6,051 nt of DNA. It comes from Spirochaetales bacterium (lineage in GTDB: Bacteria > Spirochaetota > Spirochaetia > DSM-16054 > Sediminispirochaetaceae). Positions 1 through 5,979 of the stretch are shown piece by piece. The stretch's first letter is position 1. Every line of letters starts with the position of its first letter. Below the pieces are notes generated by a model that saw nothing but the letters and a program-made list of their open reading frames with translations, made no database searches and was not told where the DNA came from. The translations under genes were made by a program, and so were the position numbers. The stretch spans positions 1 through 6,051 of the forward strand of contig JAASTM010000167.1 in assembly GCA_021767325.1 (NCBI GenBank), in the 5' to 3' direction.

Positions 1-953
1 ACGGATACCTCGATACCATCAAACGCAGCGGCACGCAGCTGCTTGCGCTGATAAATGATCTGCTCGATCTCTCGGCAATGGAGATCGGAATGCTGAAAAT
101 CAATAAAACAAATATGAACCTGGAGGAGCTGCTGCGTGACATCGAGTCGATGTACGGATATCGGGCGAATGAGAAGGGACTCGACTTTGCAGTGGGCATA
201 GAGCCCGGGACGCCGCTCGAGATATATGCGGATGCGCATCGCCTGCGACAGATCTTGTACAATCTGGTAGGTAACGCACTCAAGTTCACCGAATCAGGGA
301 AAGTCGCGCTAAAAATCGAGGGAAGCAAACATGAGGAGAACTGTACCGATCTGCGTATCTTGGTGAGCGACAGCGGGATCGGTATCCACCCCGAGGAGAA
401 GGAGCGTATTTTCGACGCCTTTACTCAGCAGCGTGGTCAGGAGGAGCGTTTCGGAGGCACCGGCCTGGGACTCACTATTACCCGTCGCTTGGCGGAGGCC
501 ATGGATGGGTTTATCGAGGTCCACAGCAGTTTCGGGAAGGGCAGCACCTTTATTGTGTATTTTCCGCACATGAAACTTACCGGAGGCGGGATAGCCGGAG
601 AAAACGAGTACTCAGCCCGGCAGGTAGAGCATACTGCCCCGGCACTGCCGGCAGATTTCGGCGATTTCGATTTTGACTCACCGGTAGACAGAAAGAGCGA
701 GCTGCTCGAGTGGCTGAGGGGCCCTGGGACGGAGCGATGGGAGCACATATCCGGCACTCTGTTTATGGATGATATACGTGATTTCAGCCGTCTGCTGCAG
801 AGCCGCGCAGAGCTCCATCGGGCGGAGGTGCTGAAAAAGTACGGCCACACACTCGAGAGTCATGTGACGAGCTTGAATCTGGCAGCCTTGAAGCGCTTAT
901 TATATCATTTTCCCGCCTTGATAGAAGGACTTCAGCAGGCTCCGGAGAGATAG
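1..953 (+). CDS. Sensor histidine kinase, C-terminal part (5' end outside window)
   Basis: The reading frame is open from base 3, so the ATG at 78 is internal and not the start; 316 codons are visible. Residues 1-30 (from base 3) are the end of the HisKA dimerisation hairpin, with the typical INDLLDLS stretch; the phosphorylated His lies upstream of the window. Residues about 74-188 form a complete HATPase_c domain: N box (RQILYNLVGNALKF, 82-95), G1 box DSGIGI (123-128), F box (RIFDAF, 135-140) and G2 box GGTGLGL (151-157). A linker of about 40 residues follows, then a predicted helical tail (about 229-312) containing KKYG and a LLYHFPALI ending. From memory, such tails normally close hybrid kinases after a receiver domain, but none is present here. 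By family knowledge the protein autophosphorylates and passes phosphate to a response regulator; its signal and partner are not visible. It ends 6 nt before the transporter gene, suggesting co-transcription. Confidence 0.93.
   Translation, partial: GYLDTIKRSGTQLLALINDLLDLSAMEIGMLKINKTNMNLEELLRDIESMYGYRANEKGLDFAVGIEPGTPLEIYADAHRLRQILYNLVGNALKFTESGKVALKIEGSKHEENCTDLRILVSDSGIGIHPEEKERIFDAFTQQRGQEERFGGTGLGLTITRRLAEAMDGFIEVHSSFGKGSTFIVYFPHMKLTGGGIAGENEYSARQVEHTAPALPADFGDFDFDSPVDRKSELLEWLRGPGTERWEHISGTLFMDDIRDFSRLLQSRAELHRAEVLKKYGHTLESHVTSLNLAALKRLLYHFPALIEGLQQAPER
944..949 (+). promoter_or_regulatory. Shine-Dalgarno for the MFS transporter gene, inside the kinase 3' end
   Basis: GGAGAG lies 10 nt before the ATG at 960 and within the last codons of the kinase gene. 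With only 6 nt between the kinase stop and this ATG, translational coupling is likely. The motif is a little further from the start than ideal. Confidence 0.5.
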
Positions 954-959
954 TCGCCA

Positions 960-2147
960 ATGGAAACGCGTAACTACCTGCGTTTCTCCGCCATGATGTT
1001 TCTGTTCTACGTGGCGGCGGGCGCGCATATTCCACTTCTCAGTCTGTACCTCAACAAAGTCCTCGGCTTTACCGGCGTGCAGACCGGTACCATTCTCTCG
1101 ATGTCGGCACTCTCAGCGGTGGCCGCACCGCTGGTCGGTTCGTTTGTTGCCGACCGGATTATGGCGGCCGAGCGAGTGCTGGCGGTTTCGCAGATAGGCG
1201 GGGCAGCGGTAATGTGGCTGCTTACGCTGCAGGACCAGTATCTGCCCTTTCTCATACTCTACATTGTGTTTCAAATGCTCTTCGGGCCGGGTGTGGCACT
1301 GACCAATGCGATTGTCTTTCATCATGCTCCGGACGCCCGCCGGCAGTTCGGGAATGTACGCTTGTGGGGGACCGCCGGCTGGATCGCTGTCGCATGGTTT
1401 TTCAGCTTTCTGTGGCTGGATCGGCCCGGCGGGAGTATTGGCGATGCCCTGCGTTTTACCGCTCTGGTGGGCGCACTGCTGGGTATTTACTCCTTTACAC
1501 TGGCTCCCAAGCCCCAGGCCGGGCCGCGGAGGCGTGAGCTCATTCCGCGGGCGGCGCTGCGGATATTGCTGCAGCCGCGGGTGCTGATAGTTGCCTTAGT
1601 CGGCCTGGTGGTACAATCGGTGGATAAATACTATTACTTCGGCACAGCCCCCTTTCTGGACGCAATCGGGGTTCCCGAATCATCGATTATGCCGGCTATG
1701 AGCCTGGGACAGGCCACCGAAGTGCTGGCCATGTTGGTTCTGGCGGGGCTGCTGGCCCGTTTCAGCTACCGCCGGGTACTCCTCCTGGGAGTGCTGATGG
1801 AACTGCTGCGCTTCGCCTTGCTGATTCTCAGTGCCCTTACAGAGAGTCCGCTGGCGGCGTATATTGGGATAGCTTTTCACGGACCGGCCTTTGCTTTCTA
1901 CTTCTCGACTGCATTTATATACATCGACAGCTTCACCGACTCGGAGTCGCGGGCGGGAATGCAACAGCTGTTCAACCTGGTGACCATGGGAATCGGCAAT
2001 TTTCTCGGCAGTATGCTGGCCGGCGGGGTGTTCGACATAGCGGCGGTAGACGGGCGGGTGCGCTACGGGTGGTTCTGGGGTATTCCCGCTGTACTGGTGA
2101 TAACGATGCTTGCGGTGCTGGCCTCGTTCAGATTTCGCCGCCGCTGA
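960..2147 (+). CDS. MFS transporter, nucleoside:H+ symporter (NupG/XapB)-like
   Basis: This is a 395-residue inner-membrane protein with about 12 hydrophobic segments (roughly residues 7-30, 40-63, 72-90, 94-118, 137-153, 163-182, 203-222, 245-265, 271-291, 297-322, 336-357, 370-391). An MFS motif-A remnant, GSFVADR, lies at 60-66. Several positions match what I recall of the nucleoside:H+ symporter family: FGNVRLWGT (130-138), GQATE (250-254), the HG pair at 307-308, YID (321-323), R331 followed by QQ (335-336), and a glycine-rich GIGNFLG (344-350). The length is close to NupG (about 418 residues). The inferred role is proton-coupled uptake of a nucleoside or similar small polar compound; the related HcaT/phenylpropionate-permease-like group is the main alternative, so the substrate is uncertain. 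The start is set by the upstream GGAGAG and by the hydrophobic segment starting right after it. The gene lies 6 nt downstream of the kinase, so it may share that message. Confidence 0.88.
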   Translation: METRNYLRFSAMMFLFYVAAGAHIPLLSLYLNKVLGFTGVQTGTILSMSALSAVAAPLVGSFVADRIMAAERVLAVSQIGGAAVMWLLTLQDQYLPFLILYIVFQMLFGPGVALTNAIVFHHAPDARRQFGNVRLWGTAGWIAVAWFFSFLWLDRPGGSIGDALRFTALVGALLGIYSFTLAPKPQAGPRRRELIPRAALRILLQPRVLIVALVGLVVQSVDKYYYFGTAPFLDAIGVPESSIMPAMSLGQATEVLAMLVLAGLLARFSYRRVLLLGVLMELLRFALLILSALTESPLAAYIGIAFHGPAFAFYFSTAFIYIDSFTDSESRAGMQQLFNLVTMGIGNFLGSMLAGGVFDIAAVDGRVRYGWFWGIPAVLVITMLAVLASFRFRRR

Positions 2148-2155
2148 GTATTATC

Positions 2156-2190
2156 GACGGCAGTTTGCACTCCGTTTGAAGTTATTCTTT
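2156..2190 (+). terminator. Weak candidate terminator after the MFS gene
   Basis: A small stem-loop starts 9 nt after the transporter stop. ACGG pairs with CCGT and AGT with ACT, leaving one bulged C and a TTGC loop (2157-2175); a G-U pair could extend it. A T-rich but interrupted run follows (TTGAAGTTATTCTTT). The stem is short, so termination would be inefficient at best. Its position between the end of one gene and the promoter of the next is the main support. Confidence 0.33.
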
Positions 2191-2220
2191 CAGATAGAAA
2201 CAAAAACTACGAAATTCTCA

Positions 2221-2249
2221 TTGACAAATAAGTAGCCGGTTGGAATAAT
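2221..2249 (+). promoter_or_regulatory. Sigma-70-type promoter of the dpp operon
   Basis: A perfect -35 box, TTGACA (2221-2226), is separated by 17 nt from AATAAT (2244-2249), a 5/6 match to the -10 consensus. The expected transcript start is near 2256, giving a leader of about 30 nt before the dppA ATG at 2287. The 25 nt just upstream (2196-2220) are A/T-rich and could act as an UP element. Everything about this site predicts strong expression. Confidence 0.8.
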
Positions 2250-2258
2250 AAATATTCA

Positions 2259-2267
2259 TGCTATATT
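2259..2267 (+). promoter_or_regulatory. Possible second, extended -10 promoter element
   Basis: TGCTATATT is a TGn extended -10 followed by TATATT (5/6 to consensus). A poor -35, TTGGAA (2240-2245), lies 16 nt upstream and overlaps the -10 of the first promoter. A transcript from here would start near 2274, almost on the Shine-Dalgarno, and so would have a very short leader. It may be a real overlapping promoter or chance in an A/T-rich stretch. Confidence 0.35.
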
Positions 2268-2273
2268 CACAAA

Positions 2274-2279
2274 AAGGAG
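2274..2279 (+). promoter_or_regulatory. Shine-Dalgarno that sets the dppA start
   Basis: AAGGAG is a near-perfect ribosome binding site. It is 7 nt from the ATG at 2287 but only 1 nt from the in-frame GTG at 2281 and 4 nt from the TTG at 2284. The spacing therefore favours ATG 2287. Confidence 0.85.
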
Positions 2280-2286
2280 TGTGTTG

Positions 2287-3909
2287 ATGAAAAAAGCATT
2301 AAATGTACTATTAGTCTTCTTGCTTGCCTTCGCCGTATTTGCCGGCGGACAGCAGGAAGCTGATCAGGGCCAAGCAGCCGGAGAAGCTACTGAAGAAGCT
2401 GCCGAAGATTCGAAGTACGGAGGAGTTCTGGTATTCGGACGCGGCGGCGACTCAGTCGGTCTGGACCCGGCCCGTGAAACCGACGGAGAGTCGTTCTACG
2501 CCTCTACTCAGATTTTTGACAACCTGGTAGAGTTCAAGAACGGAACCACAGAAATTCAGCCTGCGCTGGCAAAGAGCTGGGACATCTCCGATGACGGTCT
2601 TACTTTTACCTTCCACCTGGTGGAAGATGCAACCTTCCATGACGGAACCCCCTTCAATGCCGATGCAGTAGTGTTTTCACTCGGACGGCAGTTGTGGGAA
2701 GATCATCCCTACTATGACCTGGGACCCTGGAAATACTGGGGCTACATGGACATGAGCGGTATTGTCGATGATATCGTGGCAGTGGATGAATACACCGTTC
2801 GCTTTGAACTGAAGAAAGTCGAAGCCCCCTTCCTGGCCAACCTGGCAATGGACTTCGCTGCAATGGTCAGCCCGACCGCAGTAGAGAAGTACGGCGAAGA
2901 CTTCAAGAGCAATCCGGTCGGTACCGGACCCTTCAAGTTCGTAAGCTGGAAGAAGGACGACAACATCGTTCTCGAGAAAAACGAGGACTACTGGCGCCGC
3001 CCGGCATATCTCGACCGCCTTATTCTCAAGGTTATTCCCGATGCAACCGCCCGTTACCTGGCGCTGCAGAAGGGCGAAATCGATGTAATGGACTTTCCCT
3101 CACCTGAGGATATCGCCGAAATGAAGGCCGATCCTGAAATCAAAGTGATTCAACAGCCCGGTCTGAACGTAGGTTACCTGGCGATGAACTGTGATAAAGA
3201 ACCCTTCGACGACAAACGCGTTCGACAGGCCTTCAACTATGCCATCAATAAAGAGGAAATCATTACCGCAGTATTCGGCGACGCCGGAACCCCTGCCAAG
3301 AACCCGATTCCTCCCACAATGTGGTCATACAACGAAGACATCGAACCGTATCCCTACGATCCTGCCAAAGCCAAAGAGCTCTTAGCCGAAGCCGGTTATC
3401 CAGACGGATTCAAGACCGACCTGTGGGCTATGCCGGTAGCACGGCCATACTTCCCCGACGGACGCAAGGTTGCCGAAATTATGCAGGCTCAGCTGAAAGA
3501 GATCGGAGTAGAAGTAGAGATCGTGAGCTACGATTGGGGTACATATCTGGACAGAACCGACTCTGGTGAACATCAGACTGCCCTGCTCGGATGGACCGGT
3601 GACAATGGTGATCCCGACAACTTCCTGTTCGTACTGCTCTCGGAAGCAGCTGCCGAAGTTCCGGCCGGAAACATTGCATTCTGGCGAAATGATGAATTCA
3701 ACGAGCTGATTATTGAAGCTAAAGAGACTTTTGACCGTGAACGCCGCACCGAGCTTTACAAAGAGGCGCAGGAAGTCTTCCACGAAGAGGCTCCCTGGGT
3801 ACCAGTTGCGCACTCAATCGTGTCTGAGCCTATGCAGCCCTACGTCATGAACTTCAAGCTCTCTCCGGTTGGAAAGCGCGTGTTCTACAGCGTTTGGTTG
3901 GATAAGTAA
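2287..3909 (+). CDS. dppA: Dipeptide ABC transporter, periplasmic substrate-binding protein (DppA-like)
   Basis: With the start at ATG 2287, chosen from the Shine-Dalgarno spacing, the product has 540 residues; an in-frame GTG at 2281 would add two. Residues 1-19 form a Sec signal peptide (MKK, hydrophobic core, VFA before GGQQE) with no lipobox Cys, so a soluble periplasmic protein is expected. An acidic, Gln/Ala/Glu-rich spacer (about 20-43) precedes the family 5 solute-binding domain, with typical stretches DDGLTFTFHL (102-111), FHDGTPFNADAV (117-128), NPVGTGPFKF (209-218) and RQAFNYAINK (313-322). The C-terminal half closely resembles E. coli DppA as I recall it: PPTMW, LWAMPVARPY (379-388) and GWTGDNGDPDNF (435-446). 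These hold an Arg (386) and Asp residues at positions known in DppA to bind the peptide carboxylate and amino ends. Dipeptides are therefore the best-guess ligand; glutathione- and heme-binding relatives exist. It has a single Cys (302). Codon choice is more biased than in the permease genes (Phe TTC:TTT about 25:7), consistent with high expression. Confidence 0.95.
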   Translation: MKKALNVLLVFLLAFAVFAGGQQEADQGQAAGEATEEAAEDSKYGGVLVFGRGGDSVGLDPARETDGESFYASTQIFDNLVEFKNGTTEIQPALAKSWDISDDGLTFTFHLVEDATFHDGTPFNADAVVFSLGRQLWEDHPYYDLGPWKYWGYMDMSGIVDDIVAVDEYTVRFELKKVEAPFLANLAMDFAAMVSPTAVEKYGEDFKSNPVGTGPFKFVSWKKDDNIVLEKNEDYWRRPAYLDRLILKVIPDATARYLALQKGEIDVMDFPSPEDIAEMKADPEIKVIQQPGLNVGYLAMNCDKEPFDDKRVRQAFNYAINKEEIITAVFGDAGTPAKNPIPPTMWSYNEDIEPYPYDPAKAKELLAEAGYPDGFKTDLWAMPVARPYFPDGRKVAEIMQAQLKEIGVEVEIVSYDWGTYLDRTDSGEHQTALLGWTGDNGDPDNFLFVLLSEAAAEVPAGNIAFWRNDEFNELIIEAKETFDRERRTELYKEAQEVFHEEAPWVPVAHSIVSEPMQPYVMNFKLSPVGKRVFYSVWLDK

Positions 3910-3920
3910 GCTTCACGCTG

Positions 3921-3939
3921 CAAAAATCGATGATTTTTG
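3921..3939 (+). repeat. Perfect A/T-rich inverted repeat after dppA
   Basis: CAAAAATC and GATTTTTG are perfect 8-nt arms around a GAT loop, 11 nt after the dppA stop. The T run is inside the 3' arm, so this could act as a short A-T terminator-like hairpin at the 3' end of dppA, or protect the message end. An imperfect palindrome, TTAAT-GA-ATTAA, follows at 3948-3959. The function is unknown. Confidence 0.5.
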
Positions 3940-3967
3940 TCCGTGACTTAATGAATTAACAATCCCG

Positions 3968-4003
3968 GGAAACAGAGGCCGTAAGGTCTCTGTTTCCTTT
4001 GTT
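3968..4003 (+). terminator. Strong stem-loop between dppA and dppB, likely partial terminator or mRNA-stabilising hairpin
   Basis: GGAAACAGAGGCC (3968-3980) pairs with GGTCTCTGTTTCC (3985-3997) to give a 13-bp stem with one G-U pair and a GTAA tetraloop. The following TTTGTT is only a short, interrupted T run, so read-through into dppB is expected. Comparable hairpins after binding-protein genes in other ABC operons (for example between malE and malF) raise the amount of binding protein relative to permease. I infer the same role here. No convincing promoter was found between the hairpin and dppB, so dppB probably relies on read-through. Confidence 0.72.
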
Positions 4004-4024
4004 AGAAAAGATAGTGGTTTACAA

Positions 4025-5041
4025 ATGCTGAAATACCTATTGAAAAGACTCTCACTGCTTATACCGACCCTGATCGGTGTTGCGACGCTTGTATTTGCCA
4101 TGGTTGCCCTTTCCCCCGGAGACCCGGCGCGGGTGATGCTGGGAGAGCGGGCTAATAAAGAACAACTGGAAAAGCTGCGGGCCGAGCTCGGCTTGGACCG
4201 CCCTTTGATCGAACAGTACGGCATTTATATGAGGAATATGGCCCAATTGGATTTTGGAGAGTCGATAAAGACCGGCCGTAAGGTGATGGACGAGATAAGG
4301 GAGCTGTATCCGGCTACCATCGAGCTGGCATTTTTTGCCATGCTGTTCGCCACTACCGTCGGTATTATTATAGGAGTATTGTCCGCCACCCGGCGGAATA
4401 CCTGGATCGACTATACCTCTATGGTGGGGGCGCTGTTCGGGGTGTCCCTGCCGGTCTTCTGGCTGGCACTGGTACTGATGATGATATTCTCCGTGGGTCT
4501 CGACTTGCTTCCGACGGGCGGCCGGATAAATATTCGATATTACTTCGAACCGATTACCAATTTTTATGTGATCGATTCGATTATTTACCTGTTCCGGGAA
4601 GGAGATCCTAAGTTTCTGATCTCTTCTCTGCGACACATGATTCTGCCGGCGATTGCACTGGGTACAATTCCCCTCGCCATTATCGCCAGGGTTACCCGCA
4701 GCAGTATGTTGGAAGTTCTGAAGCAGGACTACATTAAAACCGCCCGTTCAGCAGGAATTTTAGAGAACAGGGTCGTCTATCGTTATGCATTGAAAAATGC
4801 GCTTTTGCCGGTAGTGACAATAATCGGTCTTCAATTCGGGCTCTTGTTGTCCGGGGCAATTCTGACCGAAACCATTTTTGCCTGGCCGGGTATCGGGAAG
4901 TGGCTGTACAAAGCCATTGAGGCTCGTGATTATCCGGCGGTGCAGGGCGGGGTTATTGTGATTGCAACTACCTTTGTGCTCATTAATTTGGTGGTTGATA
5001 TTTTGTATTCGATAGTAAATCCGAAGATCAGGCTGCAGTAA
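4025..5041 (+). CDS. dppB: Dipeptide ABC transporter permease DppB
   Basis: This is a 338-residue inner-membrane permease of the binding-protein-dependent transport (BPD_transp_1) family, the usual DppB/OppB length. The N-terminus MLKYLLKRL plus a hydrophobic segment (9-30) and PGDP (31-34) is the family's characteristic opening. Further membrane segments lie at about 97-121, 133-157, 204-223, 259-282 and 307-330, six in all. LPTGGR (162-167) is in the usual periplasmic loop. The EAA-type loop that docks the ATPase runs from about 229 to 262 (QDYIKTARSAG at 234-244, KNALLP at 257-262). TETIFAWPGIGKW (281-293) and RDYPAVQGGV (301-310) are highly typical. The start is well supported by homology even though the upstream AGTGG is a poor Shine-Dalgarno. 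The stop TAA shares its last A with the dppC ATG. It is expected to pair with DppC to form the translocation channel. Confidence 0.95.
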   Translation: MLKYLLKRLSLLIPTLIGVATLVFAMVALSPGDPARVMLGERANKEQLEKLRAELGLDRPLIEQYGIYMRNMAQLDFGESIKTGRKVMDEIRELYPATIELAFFAMLFATTVGIIIGVLSATRRNTWIDYTSMVGALFGVSLPVFWLALVLMMIFSVGLDLLPTGGRINIRYYFEPITNFYVIDSIIYLFREGDPKFLISSLRHMILPAIALGTIPLAIIARVTRSSMLEVLKQDYIKTARSAGILENRVVYRYALKNALLPVVTIIGLQFGLLLSGAILTETIFAWPGIGKWLYKAIEARDYPAVQGGVIVIATTFVLINLVVDILYSIVNPKIRLQ

Positions 5042-5976
5042 TGAAAACAGATAATAAAGATAAAGACATGAATATTGAGAGGACTACCGACCGGGTTCCG
5101 CCGGCCGGTAAGTCATTGGATGTCCCGGATGAACCCACCTTTCTTCAGGAATCTCTGCATCAGTTGCGGCGAAACAAAGGGGCAATTGCCGGCCTAGTTG
5201 TTATTGCAATATTTCTGGCAGTAGGTATTTTTGCGCCCTTAGTTGCTCCGCATGATCCGCTTGCCCAGACGATTGAAGTTCGTAAGGCCCCGCCCCTTAG
5301 CGAAGGGTATCTGCTCGGAACCGACGATCTGGGTCGCGACATGCTGTCCCGGCTCATTTTCGGGGCTCGGATTTCCATGGTGATCGGCGTAGTTTCGGTG
5401 GGCATTGCATTGGTGTTTGGTCTACTGATCGGAGTCATCTCCGGATATTACGGGGGATGGTTCGACAAAATCGTGATGCGCATAATCGACATTATGCTGG
5501 CATTTCCATATGTACTGCTAACCATTGTAATTGTTGCAATACTGGGGGCTTCCCTGACCAATGCAATGATTGCGATCGGTATTAGCCAGATCCCGCGCTA
5601 CGTACGTCTGGTGCGCGCATCGGTTTTAGCTGAGAAAGAGGCCGATTATGTAACCGCCGAGCGGTCGATCGGGGCCTCCGACCTGGAGCTGATGTTCGGC
5701 TCTATCCTGCCGAACTGCCTGGCGCCGATATCGGTACAGGCCACCCTGGGTGTCGGCGAGGCAATTTTGAGTTCCGCCGCGCTCTCATTCCTGGGGCTAG
5801 GCGCCCAGCCGCCCACTCCGGAATGGGGCTTGATGATCGCCAGTTCGCGTGAGTTTATTACCAGCGCCTGGTGGATCGTCACTTTTCCCGGTATTGCTAC
5901 GTTGTTCGCCGTATTGGGTTTCAACCTGTTCGGCGACGGGCTGCGCGACATACTCGATCCGAAGTTGAGGGACTAA
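5041..5976 (+). CDS. dppC: Dipeptide ABC transporter permease DppC
   Basis: This is a 311-residue permease partner of DppB. A hydrophilic N-terminal stretch of about 35 residues, rich in Lys and Asp, precedes an OppC_N-type region with the first membrane helix (about 48-69) and APHDP (69-73). LGTDDLGRDMLSRLIFGAR (92-110) is the family hallmark. The BPD_transp_1 domain follows, with membrane segments at about 111-135, 148-170, 172-184, 236-254 and 276-297. The ATPase-docking EAA loop is at about 198-225 (EADYVTAERSIGAS, then ILPN at 222-225), followed by LSFLGLGAQPPTPEWG (248-263) and a typical end, GDGLRDILDPKLRD. The ATG overlaps the dppB stop in a TAATG arrangement, so it is probably translated by reinitiation, since no good Shine-Dalgarno is visible. 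An in-frame ATG at codon 10 (base 5068) is an alternative start that would shorten the non-conserved leader. Confidence 0.95.
   Translation: MKTDNKDKDMNIERTTDRVPPAGKSLDVPDEPTFLQESLHQLRRNKGAIAGLVVIAIFLAVGIFAPLVAPHDPLAQTIEVRKAPPLSEGYLLGTDDLGRDMLSRLIFGARISMVIGVVSVGIALVFGLLIGVISGYYGGWFDKIVMRIIDIMLAFPYVLLTIVIVAILGASLTNAMIAIGISQIPRYVRLVRASVLAEKEADYVTAERSIGASDLELMFGSILPNCLAPISVQATLGVGEAILSSAALSFLGLGAQPPTPEWGLMIASSREFITSAWWIVTFPGIATLFAVLGFNLFGDGLRDILDPKLRD
5967..5971 (+). promoter_or_regulatory. Shine-Dalgarno for dppD within the end of dppC
   Basis: GAGGG lies 8 nt before the ATG at 5980, inside the last codons of dppC. The AAGG at 5975-5978 is too close to the ATG to be used. Only 3 nt separate the dppC stop from this ATG. 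Confidence 0.6.
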
Positions 5977-5979
5977 GGC

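Noticed and set aside
78..80. ATG at 78 as the start of the kinase gene
   Set aside because: The frame is open to the left edge, and the residues before this ATG are the conserved second helix of the HisKA domain, so the true start is upstream of the window.
437..850. A 137-codon open frame on the - strand opposite the kinase
   Set aside because: It is antisense to the conserved ATPase domain and its tail, and the product is low-complexity Ser/Pro/Arg with no domain.
1214..1587. Two + strand open frames (1214-1537 and 1306-1587) inside the MFS gene
   Set aside because: They are out of frame within a coding sequence that has clear family motifs. Their products are Gly/Arg/Cys-rich and look like frame shadows.
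3382..3813. A 143-codon open frame on the - strand opposite dppA
   Set aside because: It overlaps the strongly conserved DppA C-terminal half and shows no own ribosome site or domain.
3998..4024. A separate promoter for dppB just upstream of its start
   Set aside because: TTGTTA at 3999-4004 resembles a -35 box, but no -10-like sequence lies at usable spacing before the ATG.
4052..4636. A 194-codon open frame on the - strand opposite dppB
   Set aside because: It lies wholly antisense to an unmistakable permease gene. Its product is rich in Gln, His, Arg and Pro with no recognisable domain, as expected from the reverse complement of a membrane-protein gene.
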